Positions 1-4,921 of a stretch of DNA of 5,250 nt are shown one piece after another. Origin of the DNA: Pseudomonadota bacterium. GTDB taxonomy: Bacteria; Pseudomonadota; Alphaproteobacteria; Rhizobiales; Xanthobacteraceae. Positions within the stretch are counted from its first letter, which is position 1, and every line of letters starts with the position of its first letter. A model generated the notes under the pieces. That model worked only from the letters and a program-made list of their open reading frames with translations. It was not told the DNA's origin and ran no database searches. A program made the position numbers and the translations under genes. The DNA lies in NCBI GenBank assembly GCA_023433965.1, contig JAEYTQ010000119.1, forward strand, positions 1 to 5,250, read 5' to 3'.

Positions 1-164
1 CGAGGATGCCAGTCCTGGGTCAGCACCACATTGGCGAATTTTTGGGCGATCCTGTTGATGGCCGGGACGACCTTCTCGCCAGCGGGGACGGCGAGCGCTC
101 CGCCGCTGCAGAAGTCGTTCTGGACGTCGATCACCAGCAGCACGTCGCGGTCGGAAATCTTCAT
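1..164 (-). CDS. pncA: Nicotinamidase PncA, N-terminal part (runs off left edge)
   Basis: Only the first 54 codons are in the window. PncA hydrolyses nicotinamide to nicotinate and ammonia in the cytoplasm, feeding the Preiss-Handler route of NAD salvage. The visible part starts with strand beta-1 and the family signature VIDVQNDFCSGGALAV, whose D13 matches the catalytic aspartate of the Asp-Lys-Cys triad. The last residues read TQDWHP, where D51 and H53 match two metal ligands of the family. The catalytic Lys and Cys lie off-window. I chose the ATG at 162-164, with GGGG at 171-174 as Shine-Dalgarno. An in-frame ATG at 174-176 would add four residues (MGLA) but has a poorer ribosome site. The gene is divergent from glk. 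The related isochorismatase hydrolases share the fold, but QNDF...GGALAV and QDWHP are characteristic of nicotinamidase. Confidence 0.93.
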   Translation of the reverse strand, partial: MKISDRDVLLVIDVQNDFCSGGALAVPAGEKVVPAINRIAQKFANVVLTQDWHP

Positions 165-165
165 C

Positions 166-210
166 GCAAGCCCCATTCCATCGGTCCGGCCTCAAGCGCC
201 GGACGCTTGC
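166..210 (-). promoter_or_regulatory. Overlapping inverted repeats in the pncA leader
   Basis: Three helices can be drawn just upstream of the pncA start. Helix A pairs GTCCGGC (184-190) with GCCGGAC (198-204), loop 7 nt. Helix B pairs CAAGCG (193-198) with CGCTTG (204-209), loop 5 nt. Helix C pairs 166-171 with 205-210 and covers the bases between the GGGG ribosome site and the ATG. A and C can form together; B excludes both. This could be an RNA switch controlling access to the ribosome site, or A could simply be an operator. GC-rich DNA gives short inverted repeats easily, so the function is inferred. Confidence 0.35.
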
Positions 211-303
211 CGCCCAATGTCGATCTTCCGCCGCAGCTTCGCAACACCGAGCGCCTGCGGCGATACCGCGCCGGCGACCTTCCCTTGTCCTGAATGCAAC
301 GGT

Positions 304-347
304 TTGACCTCGTCCGTGTTGACTAGGAACAATCAAGCGAGGATTCT
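304..347 (+). promoter_or_regulatory. Weak sigma70-like promoter candidate for glk
   Basis: Two TTGAC elements occur in tandem, TTGACC at 304-309 and TTGACT at 319-324. The second is followed after 17 bp by GATTCT (342-347), a 3/6 match to TATAAT. Transcription would begin near 354, about 77 nt ahead of the glk ATG. The -35 element is good and the -10 element poor, so this is only a candidate. I found no sigma-EcfG type pair (GGAAC, 16-17 bp, GTT) here, although GGAAC alone occurs at 327-331 and 376-380. Confidence 0.25.
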
Positions 348-430
348 CAGACCGTCCGCGCTTGCGGATCGGATCAGGAACGGAGGCGAAGGTTCCCGAT
401 GGCCGACGAGGCCGCGGAAACCGCAGGACC

Positions 431-1402
431 ATGGGCATCGGCAGGACCGAAACAATTCTGCTCGCCGATATCGGCGGCACCAATGCGCGGTTCGCGCTGA
501 GCACGAGCGGTCAGACCGGGCCGATCGACTATGTGAAGGTCGCTGACTTCCCGACGGTGCGCGAAGCCATTGCGGACGTTCTGGCGCGCCGGTCGGACGG
601 CGAGCAGCCCCGGCGCGCGGTGCTGGCGGTGGCAGGTCCCGTCACCAACAACCGCAGCGTCATGACCAATAGCCCCTGGGTGATCGACGGCAACGAGCTG
701 CAGCCGTCCCTCGGCCTCGATAGCGTCCAGGTGCTGAACGATTTCGAGGTCGTGGCCTGGTCCCTGCCCGCCTTGCAGCCTGCCGACTTGGTCCCTCTCG
801 GCGGGGGCGATGGTTTGCCCGGCGAGCCGCTGCTGGTCGTCGGACCCGGAACAGGATTTGGCGTGTCGTGCCTGGTCGAGCGCCATGGGTCTCGACTGGC
901 TGTCGTCACCGAGGCCGGGCACGCCACCCTGCCGGCCGAGAACGATCGCGAGGAGCGCCTGATCGCGTGCTTGCGCAAGCGTCTCGGCCACGTCTCCATC
1001 GAACGCGGTGCCCTCTCGGGCTCCGGGCTTCAAAATCTCTATGAGGCGATGGCCGAGGTCGATGGCGCACGGGTTCCGCATCGTGACGCTGCCGCGATTA
1101 CCAAGGCTGCGCTGGAGGGCAGCTGCCCGATCAGCCACGCGACCCTGGAGATGTTCTGCGCCATTCTCGGCTCCGTGGCGGGCAATCTCGCGGTGACCTT
1201 CGGCGCCCGCGGCGGCGTTTATATCGCCGGCGGAATCGTGCCGCGCTTTCGCGAGTTCCTCGCCGCCTCGGCGTTCCGGGCCCGCTTTGAAGCGAAGGGT
1301 CGGTTCCAGGAGTATCTGCGTATCATCCCCACCCGACTCGTGGTCAAGCCTGATGCGAGCTTCCTCGGTTTGACGATGTTTGCCGAGCACAATCCTGGCT
1401 GA
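431..1402 (+). CDS. glk: Glucokinase (Glk family)
   Basis: ATP-dependent phosphorylation of D-glucose to glucose 6-phosphate in the cytoplasm, the entry step to glycolysis, Entner-Doudoroff or pentose phosphate routes. The protein has 323 residues, close to E. coli Glk (321), so it belongs to the bacterial Glk family and not the ROK family. Motifs in order: phosphate-1 loop LLADIGGTNARF (10-21); LNDF (102-105), whose D104 matches the catalytic base; GPGTGFG (138-144); EAGH (161-164), supplying glucose-binding Glu and His; ERGALSGSG with E191 as the matching Glu; and GGVYIAGGI (261-269). The start is uncertain. The ATG at 431 gives the family length but has only AGGA two bases upstream. A TTG at 362 would add 23 Arg/Gly-rich residues unlike the family. 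A different frame starting at 399 has a better ribosome site. The gene is monocistronic as far as can be seen. Confidence 0.93.
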   Translation: MGIGRTETILLADIGGTNARFALSTSGQTGPIDYVKVADFPTVREAIADVLARRSDGEQPRRAVLAVAGPVTNNRSVMTNSPWVIDGNELQPSLGLDSVQVLNDFEVVAWSLPALQPADLVPLGGGDGLPGEPLLVVGPGTGFGVSCLVERHGSRLAVVTEAGHATLPAENDREERLIACLRKRLGHVSIERGALSGSGLQNLYEAMAEVDGARVPHRDAAAITKAALEGSCPISHATLEMFCAILGSVAGNLAVTFGARGGVYIAGGIVPRFREFLAASAFRARFEAKGRFQEYLRIIPTRLVVKPDASFLGLTMFAEHNPG

Positions 1403-1465
1403 GGGCGACGCCGCGCAGCGAGTTCCCGTCATGCACAGCTGATTGCAGCGGAGCGCGGGTTCCAC

Positions 1466-1477
1466 GCACGATCGTGC
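1466..1477. promoter_or_regulatory. 12-bp perfect palindrome upstream of the 70-residue gene
   Basis: GCACGATCGTGC is a perfect palindrome lying directly before the candidate -35 element at 1478. Its half-site CACGA recurs in the palindrome at 2220-2231, ahead of the response regulator gene. The position suits an activator or repressor site. No regulator can be named from the sequence. Confidence 0.3.
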
Positions 1478-1506
1478 TTGCCTGCCTGTTCCCGATGAGA
1501 AACAAT
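1478..1506 (+). promoter_or_regulatory. Sigma70-like promoter candidate for the 70-residue gene
   Basis: TTGCCT (1478-1483, 4/6 match to TTGACA) and AACAAT (1501-1506, 4/6 match to TATAAT) are spaced by exactly 17 bp. Transcription would start near 1513, leaving a leader of about 30 nt before the ATG at 1542. The match is moderate. Confidence 0.3.
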
Positions 1507-1541
1507 CGTCCGCGTGTGTGGCGTAGTTGCGGGGGCGTGAC

Positions 1542-1754
1542 ATGCGTAAGCAGGATCTGGGTTTCGACTATCACCGCTATCACCGTCTGCTGCGCGAAGC
1601 GGACAGCGATGACAAGCGGTTGGCTCTCATCGATCTCCTGATCGAGGAAAAGGCCCGCGACCGTTTGGCCGCGCAACGCGCTTCGGATCGCGCCGCCATG
1701 ACGGCTCACACCATTGCCACGGTGCTGAGGAACGGCCGCCACACGCCCGGTTGA
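1542..1754 (+). CDS. Small helical protein of unknown function, 70 residues
   Basis: I do not recognise a named family. The 70-residue product is hydrophilic and looks almost wholly helical. It has an aromatic/basic start (FDYHRYHRLLREA, 8-20), then an acidic-basic amphipathic stretch DDKRLALIDLLIEEKARDRL (23-42), and an Ala/Arg-rich tail. There is no signal peptide, membrane segment or Cys. The start at 1542 follows GGGGG (1531-1535) with a 6-nt gap; the frame continues upstream to a TTG at 1527, which is less likely. The ordered heptad-like pattern, the ribosome site and a matching promoter candidate argue for a real gene. My impression is that similar short proteins occur in Bradyrhizobium genomes, but this was not checked. 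It is convergent with the response regulator gene. Confidence 0.65.
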   Translation: MRKQDLGFDYHRYHRLLREADSDDKRLALIDLLIEEKARDRLAAQRASDRAAMTAHTIATVLRNGRHTPG

Positions 1755-1772
1755 CGCTCGCGAGCACGAGCG
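1755..1772. terminator. Possible hairpin between convergent genes
   Basis: CGCTCG (1755-1760) pairs with CGAGCG (1767-1772) around a 6-nt loop, within the 31-bp gap between two convergent stops. A 10-bp palindrome, GCTCGCGAGC (1756-1765), overlaps it. There is no T-tract on either strand, so it is a weak candidate for a shared terminator. Confidence 0.25.
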
Positions 1773-1785
1773 ACGGCGAGATCGG

Positions 1786-2163
1786 TCAGCCCGGGATCGT
1801 GGCTGACCGCTCCGGAAACATCGAATCGATCATCGCCTTGAGCTGATCCATCGCGATCGGCTTGCGCAGGATCGGCCTGCGCCGGAGCAGCGACGGCAGC
1901 AGTTCCGGACCGTAGCCAGTGGCGAACATGAACGGCTTTCCGCGGCGTTCGATCAGGTCGGCGACCGGATCGACATAGACGCCCATCAGATTGATGTCGA
2001 GGATGGCCAGATCGTACTGCGCGGTCATGGCGAAGGCGCTGGCGTCGCGCACATTGTCTGCTTCCGCGACGACGTGGTGGCCGAGCTCCCCCACCATGTC
2101 GGCGATCATCATCCGGATCAACGCCTCGTCTTCGACCAGGAAAACGGAGAGTCCGTCCGTCAT
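1786..2163 (-). CDS. Single-domain response regulator (CheY-like receiver, FATGYG type)
   Basis: A 125-residue stand-alone receiver domain with no output domain. The acidic pocket is E11-D12 (LVEDE), the phospho-acceptor is D56 in LAILDINL, the switch Thr is T82 in FATGYG (80-85), and the conserved Lys is K101 in RKP. All the residues needed for Mg-dependent phosphorylation are present. The beta-4 motif PFMFATGYG resembles the FAT GUY subfamily of alphaproteobacterial single-domain regulators, some of which act in phosphorelays of the general stress response. The ATG at 2161-2163 follows GGGG with a 5-nt gap. No histidine kinase, PhyR or EcfG gene is nearby, so its partner is unknown. It lies 112 bp downstream of the LTXXQ gene on the same strand and may have its own promoter or be co-transcribed. 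Confidence 0.93.
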   Translation of the reverse strand: MTDGLSVFLVEDEALIRMMIADMVGELGHHVVAEADNVRDASAFAMTAQYDLAILDINLMGVYVDPVADLIERRGKPFMFATGYGPELLPSLLRRRPILRKPIAMDQLKAMIDSMFPERSATIPG

Positions 2164-2219
2164 ATCAACCCCGCAGTCAGCCTCGCGAAGCTAACCATAA
2201 CCGAATTGCGGAGTGGATA

Positions 2220-2231
2220 CACGAATTCGTG
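2220..2231. promoter_or_regulatory. 12-bp perfect palindrome upstream of the response regulator
   Basis: CACGAATTCGTG is a perfect palindrome about 57 bp ahead of the response regulator ATG, where an operator could lie. Its half-sites CACGA/TCGTG are the same as in the palindrome at 1466-1477, with a 2-bp wider centre. I found no convincing -35/-10 pair around it. Confidence 0.3.
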
Positions 2232-2232
2232 G

Positions 2233-2259
2233 CGGGCGCCGTTGATTCAGACGCGCCCG
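2233..2259 (-). terminator. GC-rich stem-loop after the LTXXQ gene
   Basis: CGGGCGC (2233-2239) pairs with GCGCCCG (2253-2259), 7 bp with a 13-nt loop, starting 17 nt beyond the LTXXQ stop codon. No T-tract follows on the minus strand, so it may protect the mRNA end or attenuate read-through into the response regulator gene and not act as a classical terminator. Confidence 0.25.
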
Positions 2260-2275
2260 AACCCGTTCAACTCGA

Positions 2276-3088
2276 TCAATCCAATCCGCGCTCGTGGCTG
2301 AGGCGTACCATCTCCTGGATGAAGACTTGCTTCTGCTTGTCGTCGAGGCTCGAATAGAGCGGCTCGGCGGCGTCGGCGACGTTGCGCTGGTCGGCTGCGC
2401 GGTCGATCAGGAACTGGGCCTCGTTACGCATTTGCTCGATGATGTCGTCGGGCGGATCCCGCTTGGCACGCGCAACCCTGAGGTTGAGCCGCTCCGCACC
2501 ATTGTGCCCGAGGTAGTGCATCGCGCTGGAGAAGCCGTACCAGTGCTTCTCCTGATCCGGCGTGAGGTTCAGCTCGCTCTTGATCCGCTCGATATAGGCG
2601 TCGCTGTTGGCAACGATCTGTTCCGCGCTCTGCTGCGGTGCGCCGGGTTGGGTGAGAACCGTGACATTCTTGTCGTCTTTGCCGCCCTTGCCGTCCGGAG
2701 CGGCGTTCTTCGCTTCCTTGGTCGCCTTGGCGCCTTTGCCTGTCTTGGCGCTCTTGGCGTCCTTGGTCTTGTCTTTGTCCTTGGGCGCGCCCTGCTGCTT
2801 GGCGTCCTTGCTGGACTCCTTGGCGGCGGGCGGCGGGGGATTGCCGCTGGTGTTGCCGCCAACACCGAGCACGCCCGTGAAGACGCCAACCACGCCGCCG
2901 ATCGCCCCGCCGAGCACGCCACCGACCGGACCGGCCGCCTTGTTCCCTGCCGCGGCGCCTTCCTGAACGCCTTTGACCAATCCCTGAGCATTCGCCCCCG
3001 CCGCTGCGCCGAGCAACAGAGCGAGCGTCGACCCCAGCGCGAACCATCGTCGCAGGCAAGGCCGCGCTGGGGGCGCCGGATTCATCAT
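2276..3088 (-). CDS. Secreted LTXXQ-motif protein with glycine zipper and Lys-rich linker
   Basis: The 270-residue protein has four parts. Residues 1-34 are a Sec-type signal peptide: basic RR at 13-14, hydrophobic core, cleavage probably after ANA (32-34). Residues 53-78 form a glycine zipper with G56, G60, G64, G68 and G72 at exact four-residue steps. Residues 79-140 are a low-complexity Pro then Lys/Ala/Asp-rich linker. Residues 155-270 are a helical LTXXQ domain, with LTPDQ at 175-179 and a second, degenerate copy LDDKQ at 248-252. The LTXXQ family includes the periplasmic CpxP/Spy proteins, but this relation does not prove chaperone activity. The start at 3086-3088 follows GGAG (3095-3098) by 6 nt. 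ATGs at 3100 and 3085 are alternatives. It is divergent from the ABC operon. A long frame on the opposite strand is a shadow. The likely place is the periplasm or an envelope membrane. Confidence 0.88.
   Translation of the reverse strand: MMNPAPPARPCLRRWFALGSTLALLLGAAAGANAQGLVKGVQEGAAAGNKAAGPVGGVLGGAIGGVVGVFTGVLGVGGNTSGNPPPPAAKESSKDAKQQGAPKDKDKTKDAKSAKTGKGAKATKEAKNAAPDGKGGKDDKNVTVLTQPGAPQQSAEQIVANSDAYIERIKSELNLTPDQEKHWYGFSSAMHYLGHNGAERLNLRVARAKRDPPDDIIEQMRNEAQFLIDRAADQRNVADAAEPLYSSLDDKQKQVFIQEMVRLSHERGLD
2669..2824 (-). repeat. Low-complexity Lys/Ala/Asp-rich coding repeat
   Basis: This stretch encodes residues 89-140 of the LTXXQ protein and is dominated by Lys, Ala, Asp and Gly, with many AK, DAK and KGGK units. 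On the plus strand it shows as recurring cttggcg and cttgtc words. It resembles the tails of histone H1-like proteins in composition. Such tracts vary in length between relatives. Confidence 0.7.
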
Positions 3089-3304
3089 TCTCGTCTCCAT
3101 CGTCGATCCAATTTGTCCTGGCGTGCGCAAGCAAACCACCAGCTGAACTCTATCGTTTCCAGCGCATCGCGGTCCAGACGCCGCCGAGTGCTGTCCACGC
3201 CGGAAAAGTCTGTCGTGCGAAGCGGTTATCCAGGCTGTTGCGAAACTGCGGCGTAATTGCGCAACGGATCGTTTCGGACAGGTGTGGCGCGAAGTGTGCG
3301 TCGC

Positions 3305-3331
3305 AAAAAACAAGGAGGGACGCGCCGTCCC
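3305..3331 (-). terminator. Hairpin plus T6 reading on the minus strand
   Basis: GGGACG (3317-3322) pairs with CGTCCC (3326-3331) around a 3-nt loop. Read on the minus strand, the stem is followed after six bases by TTTTTT (3305-3310). This looks like a short intrinsic terminator, yet no minus-strand gene lies before it. It could end an antisense or small RNA started within the ABC-operon promoter region. The T-run is a little far from the stem. Confidence 0.35.
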
Positions 3332-3394
3332 GACATGGTCTCGCGGCATCCGTGGACACAACGTTAGTTTTAGACGCAGAGCCGTTCGGCTTTC

Positions 3395-3423
3395 TCGACA
3401 GATGCGATCAATCATGATCTGAT
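3395..3423 (+). promoter_or_regulatory. Candidate promoter of the ABC operon
   Basis: TCGACA (3395-3400, 5/6 match to TTGACA) and TCTGAT (3418-3423, 4/6 match to TATAAT) are spaced by 17 bp. Transcription would start near 3430 and give a leader of about 139 nt. The inverted repeat at 3404-3426 fills the spacer and the -10 element, which supports this assignment. A TTGCTG at 3436-3441 with GATACG at 3461-3466 is a poorer alternative (19-bp spacing). Confidence 0.4.
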
Positions 3424-3426
3424 CGC
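3404..3426. promoter_or_regulatory. Inverted-repeat operator candidate
   Basis: GCGATCA (3404-3410) and TGATCGC (3420-3426) are perfect 7-bp inverted arms around a 9-nt spacer. The spacer contains the palindrome ATCATGAT (3411-3418). The site would lie between -35 and -10 of the candidate promoter and cover the -10, which is the classical place for a repressor. No regulator gene is in the window, so the binding protein is unknown. Confidence 0.45.
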
Positions 3427-3473
3427 GCTACCAATTTGCTGCGGCTTGCGTTCATTTTCGGATACGGGCCGCC

Positions 3474-3568
3474 GCACCAATAAGAAACGCCAACAACAAG
3501 AGCTCAATAATCAACAAAGAAGTCTCTTAGAGGAAACTCCAACAACAACACCCAGGCGAGGAAACGAG
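3474..3568 (+). promoter_or_regulatory. A/C-rich leader with ACAACA repeats and duplicated ribosome-site element
   Basis: The leader has CAACAACAA at 3491-3499, TCAACAAAG at 3511-3519 and CAACAACAACA at 3540-3550, in a G-poor, probably unstructured stretch. The word GAGGAAAC occurs twice, at 3530-3537 and 3558-3565. The second copy is the Shine-Dalgarno for the ATG at 3569; the first has no start codon behind it. (AAN)n runs are bound by the distal face of Hfq, and C/A-rich tracts near binding-protein starts are known small-RNA targets in enterobacteria (GcvB). A similar role here is inferred. Confidence 0.45.
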
Positions 3569-4909
3569 ATGTCACGCAAGAAACTGACGCGACGTCAATT
3601 TGTGGCTGCCACTGCTATGTCCTCTGCGGCGCTGATCACGGCGCCCTATGTCCGGGGCGCTTACGCCGCCGGCAAGCTCTCGATCGGGTTCTGGGACCAT
3701 TGGGTCCCCGGTGCCAACAAGGCCTCGACCGAGCTCGTCAACGAATGGGCGGCGAAGGAGAAGGTCGAAGTCACGATCGACTACATCCCGAGCCAGGGCA
3801 ACAAGAACCTGCTCACCATTGCCGCCGAAGCGCAGGCCAAATCGGGCCATGATATCTTCGCGATGCCAACGTGGTGGGCCCATGCCAATGCCGACCAACT
3901 GGAGAACGTGAGTGACATCATGGGGCCGATCATCGCCGAGAATGGCGATGTGAACGGCACGGCCAAATATCTGGGCACTGCCGGTAGCAAATGGCTCGGA
4001 GTCCCCGCCTGCGTCGGCAGCCAGATCAAGGGTCCCTGCTCCCGCATCGATCTGATGAAGAAGCATGCCGGCATCGACGTGCAGGCGATGTATCCGGCCG
4101 GCTCCGAACCGAAGGCGAACGACTGGACGCTCGACACATTCCTGAAGGCCGCCGAAGCCTGTCACAAGGCGGGCGTCCCGTTCGGCATCGGCCTCGGTGA
4201 GACCACCGACAACGTCGATACCGCAGGCGCCATCTTCCTGTCGTTCGGCGCCCAGCTCGTCGACGAAAAGGGCAATGTCACCGTCAAGACCGATGCGGTT
4301 CGTCAGGCCCTCGAATTCTACAAGAAGCTGATCAGCTTCCTGCCGCCCGACGTCGCGGCCTGGGACGACGCATCCAACAACAAATGGCTGGTCTCAGGCA
4401 GGGGGGCGATGATCATGAACCCGCCGAGCGCCTGGGCCGTCGCCAAACGCGACGCGCCGCAGGTTGCGGAGCAATGCTGGACCCACGGCTTCCCGGCCGG
4501 GCCGAAGGGGCGCTTTGCTCCCTACCTGCCGTACTTCTGGAGCATCTGGAATTTCTCCAAGAACAAGGATGCCGCGAAGAGCCTGCTGGTCCATCTGTCG
4601 AAGCCGGCGGCCATCGAGAAGATGGTCAACGCCAGCGGCGGCTACGACCTGCCGGCCTACGAGAAGCTGACGACGTTGAAGGTTTGGCAGGAAGAAGGGC
4701 CGCCGAAAGGCACGCTCTATCACTATCCGAACCCCTACAAGCATCAGACGCTCTCGATTGCAGCTTCGCCCGCGCCGCCGAAGATCGCACAGCAGATCTA
4801 CGCGCAGGCCACGCTGACCAAGATGTGCCTGCGCTACCACCAGGGTGAAGCCATGGAGAAGACGCTCGCCTGGGCCGAAGGCGAGTGCGAAGGCTTCATG
4901 CGGGGCTGA
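3569..4909 (+). CDS. Tat-exported ABC transporter solute-binding protein, family 1 (carbohydrate type)
   Basis: Periplasmic receptor that captures a solute, probably a sugar or sugar derivative, and hands it to the permease encoded next. The protein has 446 residues, normal for family 1 binding proteins. The N terminus is a twin-arginine signal, TRRQFVAA (7-14), a weak hydrophobic region and an AYA site ending at residue 33, so it is exported folded. The mature part begins KLSIGFWDHW (36-45) and has family-like segments GRGAMIMNPPSAW (277-289) and, near the end, a helix carrying the repeated Trp/Glu pattern. Aromatic residues W42, W45, W102 and W103 could stack on sugar rings. It has six Cys (148, 157, 198, 303, 420, 440). 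The start at 3569 has GAGGA six bases upstream; upstream in-frame codons from 3446 are leader. The substrate cannot be told. Confidence 0.93.
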   Translation: MSRKKLTRRQFVAATAMSSAALITAPYVRGAYAAGKLSIGFWDHWVPGANKASTELVNEWAAKEKVEVTIDYIPSQGNKNLLTIAAEAQAKSGHDIFAMPTWWAHANADQLENVSDIMGPIIAENGDVNGTAKYLGTAGSKWLGVPACVGSQIKGPCSRIDLMKKHAGIDVQAMYPAGSEPKANDWTLDTFLKAAEACHKAGVPFGIGLGETTDNVDTAGAIFLSFGAQLVDEKGNVTVKTDAVRQALEFYKKLISFLPPDVAAWDDASNNKWLVSGRGAMIMNPPSAWAVAKRDAPQVAEQCWTHGFPAGPKGRFAPYLPYFWSIWNFSKNKDAAKSLLVHLSKPAAIEKMVNASGGYDLPAYEKLTTLKVWQEEGPPKGTLYHYPNPYKHQTLSIAASPAPPKIAQQIYAQATLTKMCLRYHQGEAMEKTLAWAEGECEGFMRG

Positions 4910-4921
4910 GACCGACAGGGT

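Larger units (their letters stand above)
3089..3568. other. 480-bp divergent intergenic control region
   Basis: No convincing gene lies here. Minus-strand frames reach 3415 and 3359, but they are simply upstream extensions or short shadows without a recognisable protein. The left part (3089-3300) would hold the promoter of the LTXXQ gene; I see no clear -35/-10 pair. The middle has a hairpin followed by T6 on the minus strand (3305-3331). The right part holds a promoter candidate with an inverted repeat (3395-3426) and an A/C-rich leader for the ABC binding-protein gene (3474-3568). From 3474 the composition shifts sharply from GC-rich to A-rich. Confidence 0.7.

Noticed and set aside
362..430. 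N-terminal extension of glucokinase from a TTG codon
   Set aside because: The 23 extra residues are Arg/Gly-rich and unlike the family, there is no ribosome site at 362, and the ATG at 431 gives the usual length.
1403..1465. Terminator after glk
   Set aside because: Only a 4-bp GCTG/CAGC stem was found, with no T-tract.
374..1543. 389-codon open frame on the minus strand opposite glk
   Set aside because: It is wholly antisense to a clear glucokinase, and its product is rich in His, Arg, Gln and Gly without any domain. Such frames arise from strong GC bias at third positions.
2294..3256. 320-codon open frame on the plus strand opposite the LTXXQ gene
   Set aside because: The minus strand has a signal peptide, a ribosome site and LTXXQ motifs. 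The Leu/Ala/Val-rich plus product is the complement of the Lys/Ala-rich repeat and not a real membrane protein.
3150..3359. 69-codon minus-strand frame in the divergent region
   Set aside because: No recognisable protein, no clear ribosome site at its start, and it runs through the hairpin/T6 element. Treated as non-coding.
3380..3393. AGCC-GTTC-GGCT hairpin followed by TTTC on the plus strand
   Set aside because: A 4-bp stem with a very short T-run just before the candidate promoter, too weak to call a terminator.
3446..3568. 41-codon upstream extension of the binding protein
   Set aside because: It has no ribosome site and would bury the Tat signal; the ATG at 3569 has an excellent one.
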